Origin: a bacterium
GTDB lineage: Bacteria; Bacillota; Bacilli; Lactobacillales; Streptococcaceae
DNA length: 64,000 nucleotides
Assembly: GCA_905221455.1 (NCBI GenBank)
Contig: CAJNDF010000002.1
Span: forward strand, 186,001-250,000
Direction of reading: 5' to 3'
Part shown: one piece after another, positions 29,640 to 39,444 of the stretch
How positions within the stretch are numbered: position 1 is the stretch's first letter
Layout of the letters: each line of letters opens with the position of its first letter
Notes under the pieces: model-generated
What the model saw: only the letters and a program-made list of their open reading frames with translations
Told to the model about the DNA's origin: nothing
The model's database searches: none
Made by a program: the position numbers and the translations under genes

Positions 29640-29934
29640 ATGCCAATCACAGGTAAGGAAATGGTAAAATTATACTCAATGAAAATCAAAGAGCAAACTA
29701 GGAAGCTGGCCGCAGGCTGTACTTGAGTACGGCAAGGAGAAGCTGACGTGGTTTGAATTTGATTTTCGAAGAGTATTAGCTCTTGCAAATAGATGGATTG
29801 AAGTACGTAAGAGAGGAAGTCATCATCATTTTAAGAAAGAAGGAGTTCCCTATCTTGTCACTATTCCAGTTCACGGTAATGAGGATTTAGGAAAAGGTTT
29901 AGAGAGAAAAATAGTAAAAGATTTGGGACTGTAG
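29640..29934 (+). pseudogene. hicA: hicA toxin gene split by a BOX element
   Basis: HicA is a small double-stranded-RNA-binding-fold ribonuclease toxin. The first 11 codons (MPITGKEMVKL, from ATG 29640, AAAGGTGA upstream) are intact; the frame then runs into a BOX element and stops at 29724-29726. The rest resumes in another frame from 29776 to the stop at 29932: LALANRW...RKRGSHHHF...TIPVHGNEDLG, holding the catalytic His. Removing 106 bp between the two TTA trinucleotides (29670-29672 and 29776-29778) joins the parts into a 62-codon HicA, the normal size. The toxin should be inactive. Confidence 0.9.
29672..29776 (-). repeat. BOX element (boxA-boxC) inserted in hicA
   Basis: A 105-bp BOX copy in reverse orientation (boxC end first). 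It is nearly identical to those at 1800-1904 and 45443-45547. It shifts the hicA frame and introduces a stop. Confidence 0.95.
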
Positions 29935-29961
29935 TTGATTTGGAAATTGTGGAGGTGTATT

Positions 29962-30339
29962 ATGCTAAAATCTTATCCTGCTATTTTTCATAGAGAAGGC
30001 ACTGGATACTGGGTTGAATTTCCTGAATTTGGAGGTGGAACAGAAGGAGCAACGATTGAACTTGCAATGAAAAATGCTCGGGAAATGCTTGAGAGTGTTT
30101 TAGCTTCTTATATTGATGAAGGACAGGCTTTGCCTACTCCTAGTGACATTTCTATGTTGAAAGCTCCTGATGGCTTTGTGACTTTGATTCAGGTCAATCC
30201 CTTGCCTTTCGTAAAGAATAATAAGGCGATTCGAAAAAATGTTACGGTTCCAGAGTGGCTAGTCAGACTTGCAGATCGTGAGAAAGTGAACTATTCTGAA
30301 GTGTTGACACAAGCTCTTGAAAGTCGCTTGCAACTCTAA
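29962..30339 (+). CDS. hicB: HicB antitoxin
   Basis: Antitoxin partner of HicA. From ATG 29962 (GGAGGTG upstream) it is 125 residues: an N-terminal RNase H-like HicB fold (~1-75, with YPAIFHREGTGYWVEFPEF) and a C-terminal ribbon-helix-helix part (~88-125, VTVPEWLVRLADREKVNYSEVL) that would bind operator DNA and repress the operon. The reading frame is intact although its toxin is broken, as expected when the antitoxin carries no cost. The 9 in-frame codons upstream to 29935 lack a better start. Confidence 0.92.
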   Translation: MLKSYPAIFHREGTGYWVEFPEFGGGTEGATIELAMKNAREMLESVLASYIDEGQALPTPSDISMLKAPDGFVTLIQVNPLPFVKNNKAIRKNVTVPEWLVRLADREKVNYSEVLTQALESRLQL

Positions 30340-30356
30340 AATTATAGAATGATTAA

Positions 30357-30389
30357 GATTAGGAATTTTCCTGATCTTTTTTCTTTTTT
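30357..30389 (+). terminator. Terminator after hicB
   Basis: GATTAGGAA (30357-30365) pairs with TTCCTGATC (30368-30376), then a T-rich tail running into the cin-box. Confidence 0.82.
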
Positions 30390-30396
30390 ACGAATA
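30389..30396 (+). promoter_or_regulatory. cin-box of coiA
   Basis: A perfect TACGAATA 22 bp before the coiA ATG, with an upstream T-tract supplied by the terminator tail. coiA is an established late-competence gene in pneumococcus. Confidence 0.93.
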
Positions 30397-30417
30397 ATAT
30401 AGAAAAGGAGGAAAATT

Positions 30418-31371
30418 ATGTTTGTTGCGAGAGATGCTAGGGGAGAGTTGGTAAATGTGCTAGAGGATAAGCTTGAGAAGCAAAACTACACCTGCCCAGC
30501 TTGTGGAGGTCAGCTCCGTTTGCGGCAAGGACCAAGTGTCCGAACCCATTTTGCCCACAAATCCCTAAAAGACTGTGATTTTTCATTTGAAAATGAAAGT
30601 CCAGAACACTTGGTAAATAAGGAATTCCTCTACCACTGGTTGAAAAAAGAGACAGAGGTACAATTAGAACACCCGCTTTCAGAACTTAAACAGATTGCGG
30701 ATGTATTTGTAAATGGCAATCTGGCTTTAGAAGTTCAGTGTAGTCCCTTGCCTCAAAAAGTTCTTAAAGAGCGCAGTGAGGGCTATCGTAGTCAGGGTTA
30801 CCAAGTACTGTGGTTGCTGGGAGAAAAACTATGGCTCAACGACCGTTTAACCCGTCTGCAACAAGGTTTTCTCTATTTCAGTCAAAATATGGGCTTTTAT
30901 GTTTGGGAATTAGACAAAGAAAAACAGATTTTAAGGCTCAAATACCTGATTTACCAAGACCTCCGAGGTAAACTCCATTATCAAATCAAGGAATTTCCCT
31001 ATGGTCAAGGCAGTCTACTGGAGATATTACGTCTTCCCTATAAGAAACAAAAAATCTCTCATTTTACAGTTTCTCAGGACAAGGACATCTGTCGCTATAT
31101 CCGGGAACAACTGTTTTATCAAAATCCCTTTTGGATGAAAGAACAAGCAGAAGCCTATCAAAAGGGAGAAAATCTCCTAACTTATGGGCTAAAAGAATGG
31201 TATCCACAAATTCGACCAATAGTAGGTAATTTTTGCCAAATTGAGAAAGATTTGACTCGCTATTATCAGTATTTTCAAACATATTATCAAGAAAATCCTC
31301 AAAATGATTGGCAAAAGCTTTATCCACCAGCCTTTTATCAGCAATATTTCTTGAAAAATATGGTAGAATAG
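30418..31371 (+). CDS. coiA: Competence protein CoiA
   Basis: Late-competence protein required for transformation, thought to aid recombination of incoming DNA. The 317 residues have an N-terminal zinc-like segment (YTCPACGGQLRLRQG, ~22-36), the H-F-A-H of THFAHKS, and a restriction-nuclease-like core (~80-140) with ADVFVNGNLALEVQ, which fits a PD-(D/E)xK pattern. AAAAGGAGG precedes ATG 30418. pepF follows 18 bp later and may be partly co-expressed during competence. Confidence 0.94.
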   Translation: MFVARDARGELVNVLEDKLEKQNYTCPACGGQLRLRQGPSVRTHFAHKSLKDCDFSFENESPEHLVNKEFLYHWLKKETEVQLEHPLSELKQIADVFVNGNLALEVQCSPLPQKVLKERSEGYRSQGYQVLWLLGEKLWLNDRLTRLQQGFLYFSQNMGFYVWELDKEKQILRLKYLIYQDLRGKLHYQIKEFPYGQGSLLEILRLPYKKQKISHFTVSQDKDICRYIREQLFYQNPFWMKEQAEAYQKGENLLTYGLKEWYPQIRPIVGNFCQIEKDLTRYYQYFQTYYQENPQNDWQKLYPPAFYQQYFLKNMVE

Positions 31372-31389
31372 AAAGGATGGAGGAATCTA

Positions 31390-33192
31390 ATGGTATTACA
31401 AAGACATGAAATAAATGAAAAAGATACATGGGATCTATCAACGATTTACCCAACTGACCAGGCTTGGGAAGAAACCTTAAAAGATTTAACAGAACAATTG
31501 GAGACAGTGGCCCAGTATGAAGGCCATCTCTTGGATAGTGCGGATAGCCTACTCGAAATTACTGAATTTTCTCTTGACATGGAACGCCAGATGGAGAAGC
31601 TTTACGTTTATGCTCATATGAAAAATGACCAGGACACTCGTGAAGCCAAGTATCAAGAGTACTATGCCAAGGCAATGACTCTCTACAGCCAGCTGGACCA
31701 AGCCTTTTCATTCTATGAGCCTGAATTTATGGATATTAGCGAAAAGCAGTATGCTGACTTTTTAGAAGCTCAACCAAAATTGCAGGTTTATCAACACTAT
31801 TTTGACAAGCTTTTGCAAGGTAAGGATCACGTTCTTTCACAACGTGAAGAAGAATTATTGGCTGGAGCTGGAGAAATCTTTGGTTCGGCAAGTGAAACCT
31901 TCGCTATCTTGGACAATGCGGATATTGTTTTCCCTTATGTTCTTGATGAAGATGGTAACGAAGTACAATTATCACATGGCGTTTATATGCGTTTAATGGA
32001 ATCTAAAAATCGTGAGGTTCGTCGAGGTGCCTATCAAGCCCTCTATGCGACTTACGAACAATTCCAACATACCTATGCCAAAACCTTGCAAACCAATGTT
32101 AAGGTCCAAAACTACCGTGCCAAAGTTCGTAACTACAAGAGTGCTCGTCATGCAGCCCTAGCGGCCAATTTTGTTCCAGAGAGTGTTTATGACAATTTGG
32201 TAGCAGCAGTTCGCAAGCACTTGCCACTCTTGCATCGCTATCTTAACCTTCGTTCAAAAATCTTGGGAATTTCAGACCTCAAGATGTACGATGTCTACAC
32301 ACCACTATCTTCAGTAGAATACAGCTTTACCTACGAGGAAGCCTTGAAAAAGGCAGAAGAGGCCTTGGCAGTCTTGGGTGAGGATTACTTGAGCCGTGTT
32401 AAACGTGCCTTCAGTGAGCGTTGGATTGATGTTTATGAAAATCAAGGCAAGCGTTCAGGTGCCTATTCTGGTGGCTCTTACGATACCAATGCCTTTATGC
32501 TCCTTAACTGGCAGGACAATCTGGACAATCTTTTTACCCTTGTTCATGAAACAGGTCACAGTATGCATTCCAGTTATACTCGTGAAACTCAGCCTTATGT
32601 TTACGGAGATTATTCGATCTTCTTGGCTGAGATTGCTTCAACTACCAATGAAAATATCTTGACAGAGAAATTATTGGAAGAAGTGGAAGACGACGCAACG
32701 CGTTTTGCTATCCTCAATAACTTCCTAGATGGTTTCCGTGGAACAGTTTTCCGCCAAACTCAATTTGCTGAGTTTGAACACGCTATCCACCAAGCAGACC
32801 AAAATGGAGAAGTTTTGACTAGCGATTTCCTAAATAAACTCTACGCAGACTTGAACCAAGAGTATTATGGTTTGAGCAAGGAAGACAATCCTGAAATCCA
32901 ATACGAGTGGGCCCGCATTCCACACTTCTACTATAACTACTATGTATATCAATATTCAACTGGTTTTGCAGCAGCCTCAGCCTTGGCTGAAAAGATTGTT
33001 CATGGTAGTCAAGAAGACCGTGATCGTTATATCGACTACCTCAAGGCCGGTAAGTCTGATTATCCACTTAATGTCATGAGAAAAGCTGGTGTTGATATGG
33101 AGAAAGAAGACTACCTCAACGATGCCTTTGCAGTCTTTGAACGCCGTTTAAATGAGTTTGAAGCCCTTGTTGAAAAATTGGGATTGGCATAA
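31390..33192 (+). CDS. pepF: Oligoendopeptidase F
   Basis: Cytoplasmic M3-family zinc metallopeptidase that cleaves oligopeptides. The 600 residues contain the zinc motif [10 protein letters not shown] (HExxH near residue 387) and the third ligand region [11 protein letters not shown] 31390 follows GGAGG. It is directly downstream of coiA and 1 bp before the methyltransferase gene. Confidence 0.95.
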   Translation: MVLQRHEINEKDTWDLSTIYPTDQAWEETLKDLTEQLETVAQYEGHLLDSADSLLEITEFSLDMERQMEKLYVYAHMKNDQDTREAKYQEYYAKAMTLYSQLDQAFSFYEPEFMDISEKQYADFLEAQPKLQVYQHYFDKLLQGKDHVLSQREEELLAGAGEIFGSASETFAILDNADIVFPYVLDEDGNEVQLSHGVYMRLMESKNREVRRGAYQALYATYEQFQHTYAKTLQTNVKVQNYRAKVRNYKSARHAALAANFVPESVYDNLVAAVRKHLPLLHRYLNLRSKILGISDLKMYDVYTPLSSVEYSFTYEEALKKAEEALAVLGEDYLSRVKRAFSERWIDVYENQGKRSGAYSGGSYDTNAFMLLNWQDNLDNLFTLVHETGHSMHSSYTRETQPYVYGDYSIFLAEIASTTNENILTEKLLEEVEDDATRFAILNNFLDGFRGTVFRQTQFAEFEHAIHQADQNGEVLTSDFLNKLYADLNQEYYGLSKEDNPEIQYEWARIPHFYYNYYVYQYSTGFAAASALAEKIVHGSQEDRDRYIDYLKAGKSDYPLNVMRKAGVDMEKEDYLNDAFAVFERRLNEFEALVEKLGLA

Positions 33193-33193
33193 A

Positions 33194-33907
33194 ATGGTTG
33201 AATCGTATAGTAAAAATGCCAACCATAACATGCGTCGTCCTGTTGTCAAGGAAGAAATTGTGGACTTGATGCGTCAGCGCCAAAAGCAAGTCACAGGATC
33301 TTTGAAAGAATTGGAAGATTTTGCCCGTAAGGAAAATATTCCCATCATTCCCCATGAAACTGTTGCTTATTTCCGTTTTCTCATGGAAACCATGCAGCCT
33401 AAAAATATTCTGGAAATTGGGACGGCTATCGGTTTTTCAGCTCTCTTGATGGCGGAACATGCGCCAAATGCCAAGATTACAACCATTGATCGCAATCCAG
33501 AGATGATTGGTTTTGCCAAGGAAAATTTGGCCCAGTTTGATAGCCGCAAGCAAATCACGCTTCTAGAGGGAGATGCGGTAGATGTCTTATCTACCTTGAC
33601 AGAGTCTTATGATTTTGTCTTTATGGATTCTGCCAAGTCTAAATACATCGTCTTTCTACCAGAAATCCTCAAACATTTGGAAGTTGGTGGTGTGGTTGTC
33701 TTGGATGATATTTTCCAAGGTGGTGATGTTGCCAAGGATATCATGGAAGTTCGTCGTGGTCAGCGAACTATCTATCGAGGCCTTCAAAGACTATTTGATG
33801 CAACTTTAGACAATCCGGGACTTACCGCAACATTAGTACCTCTGGGTGACGGCATTCTTATGCTTCGTAAAAATGTAGCAGATGTTCAATTGCCTGACGG
33901 CGAATGA
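33194..33907 (+). CDS. Family 3 O-methyltransferase (TrmR/YrrM-like)
   Basis: A 237-residue SAM-dependent methyltransferase with the motifs ILEIGTAIGFSALLM (~72-86), a conserved acidic TIDRNPE and FMDSAKSKY (~140-148), typical of family 3 (catechol-type) O-methyltransferases. Bacillus YrrM/TrmR of this family methylates 5-hydroxyuridine in tRNA; that role is possible here but not shown. ATG 33194 follows the pepF stop by 1 bp; an in-frame upstream TTG inside pepF is rejected. Confidence 0.85.
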   Translation: MVESYSKNANHNMRRPVVKEEIVDLMRQRQKQVTGSLKELEDFARKENIPIIPHETVAYFRFLMETMQPKNILEIGTAIGFSALLMAEHAPNAKITTIDRNPEMIGFAKENLAQFDSRKQITLLEGDAVDVLSTLTESYDFVFMDSAKSKYIVFLPEILKHLEVGGVVVLDDIFQGGDVAKDIMEVRRGQRTIYRGLQRLFDATLDNPGLTATLVPLGDGILMLRKNVADVQLPDGE

Positions 33908-33973
33908 TTTTCAGAAAAATTTAAGAAAATATAGTAAAATAGATGGGGTAACACTTATCTTAAAGGAGTAGAC

Positions 33974-34912
33974 ATGAAGAAAAAACTATTGGCAGGTGCC
34001 ATTACACTATTATCAGTAGCAACTTTAGCAGCTTGTTCGAAAGGTTCAGAAGGAGCAGACCTCATCAGCATGAAAGGGGATGTCATCACAGAACATCAAT
34101 TTTATGAGCAAGTGAAAAGCAACCCTTCAGCCCAACAAGTGTTGTTGAACTTGACCATCCAAAAAGTGTTTGAGAAACAATACGGTTCAGAAGTAGATGA
34201 CAAAGAAGTCAATGACACGATTGCAGAAGAAGAAAAACAATATGGCGAAAACTACCAACGTGTCTTGTCACAAGCAGGCATGACTCTTGAAACACGCAAA
34301 GCTCAAATTCGTACAAGCAAATTAGTTGAGTTGGCAGTTAAGAAGGCAGCAGAAGCTGAATTGACAGATGATGCCTATAAGAAAGCCTTTGATGAGTACA
34401 CTCCAGATGTAACGGCTCAAATCATCCGTTTGGACAATGAAGACAAGGCTAAAGAAATTCTTGAAAAAGCTAAGGCTAGTGATGCAGACTTTGCTCAATT
34501 AGCTAAAGATAACTCAACTGATGAGAAAACCAAAGCGAACGGTGGAGAAATCACCTTTGATTCTGCTTCAACAGAAGTGCCAGAACAAGTTAAGAAAGCG
34601 GCATTTGCTCTAGATGTAAACGGCGTTTCTGATGTGATCACAGCCGCTGGTGCACAAGCCTACAGCAGCCAATATTACATTGTAAAACTCACTAAGAAAA
34701 CAGAAAAATCATCTAATCTTGATGACTACAAAGAAAAATTAAAAACTGTTATCTTGACTCAAAAACAAAATGATTCAACATTTGTTCAAAGCATTATCGG
34801 AAAAGAATTACAAGCAGCTAATATCAAGGTTAAGGACCAAGCCTTCCAAAATATCTTTACCCAATATATTGGTGGCGGAGATTCAAGCTCAAGCAGTTCT
34901 TCAAAAGAATAA
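33974..34912 (+). CDS. prsA: PrsA foldase lipoprotein
   Basis: Membrane-anchored peptidyl-prolyl isomerase/chaperone that helps exported proteins fold outside the membrane. The 312 residues begin with a lipoprotein signal (lipobox LAAC, lipidated Cys21), followed by an N-terminal chaperone region, a parvulin domain (~145-240, with NGGEITFDSAS), and a Ser-rich acidic end. AAAGGAG precedes ATG 33974, and a TAAAAT -10 candidate is at 33935-33940. A terminator follows. Confidence 0.95.
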   Translation: MKKKLLAGAITLLSVATLAACSKGSEGADLISMKGDVITEHQFYEQVKSNPSAQQVLLNLTIQKVFEKQYGSEVDDKEVNDTIAEEEKQYGENYQRVLSQAGMTLETRKAQIRTSKLVELAVKKAAEAELTDDAYKKAFDEYTPDVTAQIIRLDNEDKAKEILEKAKASDADFAQLAKDNSTDEKTKANGGEITFDSASTEVPEQVKKAAFALDVNGVSDVITAAGAQAYSSQYYIVKLTKKTEKSSNLDDYKEKLKTVILTQKQNDSTFVQSIIGKELQAANIKVKDQAFQNIFTQYIGGGDSSSSSSSKE

Positions 34913-34918
34913 AACAGA

Positions 34919-34939
34919 AAAGAGCCAAGTGCTCTTTTT
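34919..34939 (+). terminator. Terminator after prsA
   Basis: AAAGAGC (34919-34925) pairs with GCTCTTT (34931-34937) over CAAGT, followed by T residues. Confidence 0.85.
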
Positions 34940-34994
34940 CTTATAACAAAAATGGTCTATCTGATGGATAAGAGTTTTTTTCTTTCGGAAAAAA

Positions 34995-35003
34995 TGGTAT
35001 AAT
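34995..35003 (+). promoter_or_regulatory. Extended -10 promoter of ftsW
   Basis: TGGTATAAT is a perfect extended -10; the ftsW leader would be about 65 nt. Confidence 0.72.
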
Positions 35004-35073
35004 AGCAATCAAAACTAGAAAACAAACGGAATTTGGGAAGCAATTGTGTTGTTCTCATTAGATTGGTGATACT

Positions 35074-36297
35074 ATGAAGATTAGTAAAAGGCACCTGTTA
35101 AATTATTCTATTCTAGTTCCTTACTTACTTTTATCTATTCTGGGCTTGATTGTGGTTTATTCGACAACCAGTGCTATTTTAATTCAAGAAGGCCAAAGTG
35201 CACTGCAATTGGTCCGAAGTCAGGGACTATTTTGGATATTTAGTTTGATACTGATTGCCTTGATATATAAGTTGAGACTGAATTTTTTAAGAAATGAACG
35301 TCTTTTATTTATTGTTATGTTTGTTGAGCTGATTCTCTTAGCTTTGGCTCGTTTGATTGGTATTCCTGTCAATGGAGCCTATGGCTGGATTTCTGTAGGA
35401 CCTTTGACCATTCAGCCAGCTGAATATTTGAAAATTATTATTATTTGGTATCTAGCAAATAAATTTTCCAAACAACAAGAGGATATAGCTATTTATGATT
35501 TCCAAGTTTTAACTCAAAATCAATGGATTCCTCGTGCTTTTAATGATTGGCGCTTTGTCCTCTTGGTAATGATAGGAAGTCTGGCTATTTTCCCAGATTT
35601 GGGGAATGCTACTATCCTAGCTTTGGTTGCCTTGATTATGTATACAGTTAGTGGGATTGCTCATCGTTGGTTTATAGCCTTTATCGGTCTTTTGTTTGGA
35701 GTTTCGGCCCTTTCCTTAACAGCTATTGATATGATAGGGGTTGATAAGTTTTCAAAAGTTCCAGTATTTGGATATGTGGCTAAACGTTTCAGCGCCTATT
35801 TTAATCCCTTTGCTGATTTGGCAGGAGCTGGTCACCAGCTCGCAAATTCCTACTTTGCCATGGTAAATGGTGGTTGGTTTGGTCTAGGGTTAGGAAACTC
35901 GATCGAAAAACGTGGCTATCTACCAGAAGCCCATACAGACTTTGTATTTTCAATTGTCATTGAAGAGTTTGGATTTGTGGGGGCCAGCTTGATTTTAGCC
36001 CTTGTCTTTTTCCTAATTTTGCGAATTATCCTAGTCGGTATTCGTGCTAAGAATCCCTTTAATTCCATGATGGCGATTGGAGTTGGGGGGATGATGTTGG
36101 TACAGGTCTTTGTTAATATCGGTGGAATTTCTGGTATTATTCCTTCAACGGGAGTTACCTTCCCTTTCCTATCACAAGGAGGGAATAGTCTCCTAGTTCT
36201 GTCTGTAGCCATTGCCTTTGTCTTAAATATTGATGCAAGTGAAAAGCGTGCCCAATTATATGAGGAGTTAGAAGCTCACTCATCACATTATATGTAG
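35074..36297 (+). CDS. ftsW: Septal peptidoglycan polymerase FtsW
   Basis: SEDS-family glycosyltransferase that polymerises septal peptidoglycan with its cognate class B PBP. The 407 residues have about ten membrane helices, with the SEDS landmarks GAYGWISVGPLTIQPAEYLK near residue 107, a large extracellular loop with the NSYFAMVNGGWFGLGLG segment, EAHTDFVFSIVIEE, and GVTFPFLSQGGNS near the end. ppc follows 24 bp downstream, the same pair as in pneumococcus. Confidence 0.94.
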   Translation: MKISKRHLLNYSILVPYLLLSILGLIVVYSTTSAILIQEGQSALQLVRSQGLFWIFSLILIALIYKLRLNFLRNERLLFIVMFVELILLALARLIGIPVNGAYGWISVGPLTIQPAEYLKIIIIWYLANKFSKQQEDIAIYDFQVLTQNQWIPRAFNDWRFVLLVMIGSLAIFPDLGNATILALVALIMYTVSGIAHRWFIAFIGLLFGVSALSLTAIDMIGVDKFSKVPVFGYVAKRFSAYFNPFADLAGAGHQLANSYFAMVNGGWFGLGLGNSIEKRGYLPEAHTDFVFSIVIEEFGFVGASLILALVFFLILRIILVGIRAKNPFNSMMAIGVGGMMLVQVFVNIGGISGIIPSTGVTFPFLSQGGNSLLVLSVAIAFVLNIDASEKRAQLYEELEAHSSHYM

Positions 36298-36321
36298 AGC
36301 TGAGAGTGGAAAGGATTATCT

Positions 36322-39018
36322 ATGTCTCTTCAAAAATTAGAAAACTATAGTAATAAAGCTGTCGTGCAAGAAGAAGTGTTGATTTTAACAGAATTGTTGG
36401 AAGATATCACTAAAAATATGCTTGCCCCAGAGACTTTTGAAAAAATCATGCAGTTGAAAGAATTGTCAACTCAAGAAGATTATCAAGGCTTGAACCAATT
36501 GGTAACTAGTCTGACAAATGATGAAATGGCTTATATTTCACGCTATTTCTCTATCTTGCCCCTTTTGATTAATATTTCAGAAGACGTGGATTTGGCCTAT
36601 GAAATCAACCACCAAAATAATATCGATCAAGATTATCTTGGTAAGTTGTCAGCAACAATCAAAATGGTTGCAGAAAAAGAAAATGCGGTTGAAATTCTAG
36701 AACACTTGAATGTTGTCCCTGTTTTGACAGCCCATCCAACACAAGTGCAACGTAAGAGTATGTTGGATTTGACTAACCATATCCACACCCTCTTGCGTAA
36801 GTACCGTGATGTGAAATTAGGCTTGATTAATAAGGAAAAATGGCATAATGATCTCCGTCGTTATATTGAGATTATCATGCAAACAGATATGATTCGTGAA
36901 AAGAAATTGAAAGTGACCAATGAAATCACGAATGTTATGGAATACTACAATAGTTCATTCTTGAAAGCTGTTCCTCATTTGACTGCTGAGTACAAGCGCC
37001 TGGCTAAAAAACATGGCTTAGAGTTGAAACATCCTAAACCAATTACCATGGGAATGTGGATTGGTGGAGACCGTGATGGGAATCCCTTTGTTACAGCAGA
37101 TACCTTGAAGAAATCTGCCATGACCCAGTGTGAAGTCATCATGAACTACTACGATGAAAAGATTTACCAGCTTTATCGTGAGTTCTCTCTTTCAACCAGT
37201 ATTGTCAATGTCAGCAAGCAAGTCAGAGAAATGGCTCGTCAATCCAAGGATAACTCGATTTATCGTGAAAAAGAGCTGTATCGTCGTGCCCTGTTTGATA
37301 TTCAATCAAAAATCCAAGCAACAAAAGCTTATCTGATTGAGGATAAGGAAGTTGGGGCTCGCTATGAAACAGCCAATGATTTTTATAAGGACTTAATTAC
37401 TATCCGTGATTCCCTCTTGGAAAACAAGGGAGAAGCACTTATTTCTGGTGATTTTGTTGAGTTGATTCAAGCAGTTGAAATTTTTGGTTTCTATTTGGCA
37501 TCCATTGACATGCGTCAAGATTCCAGTGTTCATGAGGCCTGTGTAGCTGAACTTTTGAAATCAGCAGGAATTCATTCGCGTTATAGCGAACTAAGTGAAG
37601 AAGAAAAATGCCAGCTTCTCTTGAAAGAATTGGAAGAAGATCCACGCATTCTTTCTGCTACTCATGTTGAAAAATCAGAGTTACTTGAAAAAGAATTGGC
37701 TATCTTTAAGGCTGCTCGTAATTTGAAAGATAAGTTGGGTGATGATGTTATTCGTCAGACTATCATTTCACATGCAACCAGCGTATCAGACATGCTGGAA
37801 TTGGCAATCTTGCTAAAAGAAGTAGGACTAGTTGATAAAGAAAGAGCCCGTGTCCAAATTGTTCCTCTCTTTGAAACAATTGAGGACTTGGACCACTCAG
37901 AAGAAACCATGAGAGAATACCTTTCTCTTCCTCTTGCTAAAAAATGGATTGCTTCACGTAATAACTACCAAGAAATCATGCTTGGCTACTCTGACAGTAA
38001 TAAAGATGGTGGTTACCTTTCATCATGTTGGACTCTCTACAAGGCTCAACAACAATTGACTGCTATTGGAGATGAATTTGGCGTTAAGGTTACCTTCTTC
38101 CATGGACGTGGTGGTACTGTTGGTCGTGGTGGTGGACCAACTTATGAAGCTATCACATCTCAACCGCTCAAGTCTATTAAGGATCGTATCCGCTTGACAG
38201 AGCAGGGAGAAGTAATTGGCAATAAATACGGTAATAAAGATGCTGCCTATTATAACCTTGAAATGTTAGTTTCAGCAGCTATTAACCGCATGATTACTCA
38301 GTGGAAGAGTGATACTAATACCTCAAATCGCTATGAGGCTATTATGGATCAAGTAGTAGACCGTAGTTATGATATCTACCGTGATTTGGTCTTTGGTAAT
38401 GACCATTTCTATGACTATTTCTTTGAGTCAAGTCCTATTAAGGCTATTTCCAGCTTTAATATCGGTTCGCGTCCAGCTGCTCGTAAGACCATTACAGAAA
38501 TCGGTGGTTTGCGTGCCATTCCTTGGGTCTTCTCATGGTCACAAAGTCGTGTCATGTTCCCTGGTTGGTATGGGGTTGGTTCAAGCTTCAAGGAATTTAT
38601 CGATAAAAATCCAGAAAATATTGCTATCTTACGAGATATGTACCAAAATTGGCCTTTCTTCCAATCTCTCCTTTCAAATGTAGACATGGTCTTGTCAAAA
38701 TCTAACATGAATATTGCTTTTGAATATGCTAAGTTATGTGAAGATGATCAAGTGAAAGCTATTTATGATACTATTTTAGACGAATGGCAATTAACTAAAA
38801 ATGTTATCCTAGAGATTGAAGGCTATGACGAATTATTAGCTGAAAATCCATATCTAAAAGCAAGTTTGGATTACCGTATGCCATACTTTAATATCCTCAA
38901 CTATATCCAGTTGGAGTTGATTAAACGTCAACGTCGAGGAGAGTTGTCTAGCGATCAAGAAAAATTAATCCATACAACCATCAACGGAATTGCAACAGGC
39001 TTGCGTAATTCAGGCTGA
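36322..39018 (+). CDS. ppc: Phosphoenolpyruvate carboxylase
   Basis: Carboxylates PEP to oxaloacetate, supplying aspartate-family precursors where the TCA cycle is incomplete. At 898 residues it has bacterial PEPC length. Catalytic segments are [11 protein letters not shown] (His near residue 137), [10 protein letters not shown] near 555, and [11 protein letters not shown] near 594, with QNxG-like NSG at the C-terminus. GGAAAGG precedes ATG 36322. A terminator follows. Confidence 0.96.
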   Translation: MSLQKLENYSNKAVVQEEVLILTELLEDITKNMLAPETFEKIMQLKELSTQEDYQGLNQLVTSLTNDEMAYISRYFSILPLLINISEDVDLAYEINHQNNIDQDYLGKLSATIKMVAEKENAVEILEHLNVVPVLTAHPTQVQRKSMLDLTNHIHTLLRKYRDVKLGLINKEKWHNDLRRYIEIIMQTDMIREKKLKVTNEITNVMEYYNSSFLKAVPHLTAEYKRLAKKHGLELKHPKPITMGMWIGGDRDGNPFVTADTLKKSAMTQCEVIMNYYDEKIYQLYREFSLSTSIVNVSKQVREMARQSKDNSIYREKELYRRALFDIQSKIQATKAYLIEDKEVGARYETANDFYKDLITIRDSLLENKGEALISGDFVELIQAVEIFGFYLASIDMRQDSSVHEACVAELLKSAGIHSRYSELSEEEKCQLLLKELEEDPRILSATHVEKSELLEKELAIFKAARNLKDKLGDDVIRQTIISHATSVSDMLELAILLKEVGLVDKERARVQIVPLFETIEDLDHSEETMREYLSLPLAKKWIASRNNYQEIMLGYSDSNKDGGYLSSCWTLYKAQQQLTAIGDEFGVKVTFFHGRGGTVGRGGGPTYEAITSQPLKSIKDRIRLTEQGEVIGNKYGNKDAAYYNLEMLVSAAINRMITQWKSDTNTSNRYEAIMDQVVDRSYDIYRDLVFGNDHFYDYFFESSPIKAISSFNIGSRPAARKTITEIGGLRAIPWVFSWSQSRVMFPGWYGVGSSFKEFIDKNPENIAILRDMYQNWPFFQSLLSNVDMVLSKSNMNIAFEYAKLCEDDQVKAIYDTILDEWQLTKNVILEIEGYDELLAENPYLKASLDYRMPYFNILNYIQLELIKRQRRGELSSDQEKLIHTTINGIATGLRNSG

Positions 39019-39026
39019 TACCCATC

Positions 39027-39057
39027 AAACTTCCTCTTTTCTATAGGGGAAGTTTTT
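39027..39057 (+). terminator. Terminator after ppc
   Basis: AAACTTCC (39027-39034) pairs with GGAAGTTT (39048-39055), with two further T. Confidence 0.82.
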
Positions 39058-39086
39058 GAATATTTCAAAAAAATGCTAAAAGAGTC

Positions 39087-39114
39087 TTGACAAGTAGTTG
39101 AAAAATGATATAAT
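39087..39114 (+). promoter_or_regulatory. Promoter of trpXYZ-type operon
   Basis: TTGACA (39087-39092) and TATAAT (39109-39114), both perfect, with a 16-bp spacer. It drives the T-box leader. Confidence 0.87.
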
Positions 39115-39120
39115 TTAACC

Positions 39121-39358
39121 ATTCAGAAAAGTAATCATACAAACTTTTTAGAGAGTCTGTGGTAGCTGAAAACAGATAAGTGGTGATGATGAAAATTGGG
39201 CTGAATGTTATTTAGAATTTGAAATCATAAAAATTCGGTGAGCACACCTTACAGTGCATCTCGTTATTGCGAGACAGAGCGATAGGGAAATTCCCTATAA
39301 TTGAGGTGGTACCGCGCATCGACGTCCTCACACAAGTTTTTTGTGTGAGGACTTTTTT
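39121..39358 (+). promoter_or_regulatory. T-box riboswitch (probably tRNA-Trp)
   Basis: The T-box core AGGTGGTACCGCG is at 39304-39316, followed by the terminator GTCCTCACACAA/TTGTGTGAGGAC (39324-39352) and six T. Upstream sequence from ~39150 has the stem I pattern. A TGG at 39197-39199 is the best specifier candidate I see. Uncharged tRNA would pair with it and permit antitermination, matching the known T-box control of trpXYZ-type transporters. The specifier assignment is tentative. Confidence 0.88.
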
Positions 39359-39371
39359 GACGGAGGTTAGT

Positions 39372-39407
39372 ATGGAAAGAAAACGATGGCGTCGCTTGTT
39401 TAGATAA
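39372..39407 (+). CDS. Possible 11-codon peptide between T-box and trpX
   Basis: ATG at 39372 with CGGAGG 5 nt upstream encodes MERKRWRRLFR and then TAA. It lies just past the T-box terminator and 37 bp before trpX. It has one Trp, five Arg and one Lys in eleven residues. The strong ribosome site suggests translation; function is unknown and could be a leader peptide. Confidence 0.45.
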   Translation: MERKRWRRLFR

Positions 39408-39444
39408 GTGAAGTATTTTAAAGGAATTAAAAAGGAGAAATAGA

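Larger units (their letters stand above)
30355..30396 (+). repeat. 42-bp direct repeat, right copy (terminator plus cin-box)
   Basis: Identical to 29531-29572. This copy stands directly before coiA and is likely the original native promoter segment or its duplicate. Confidence 0.95.

Noticed and set aside
29640..29726. Short 28-codon frame starting at the hicA ATG
   Set aside because: Its second half is BOX sequence also seen in other BOX copies, so it is a by-product of the insertion rather than a gene.
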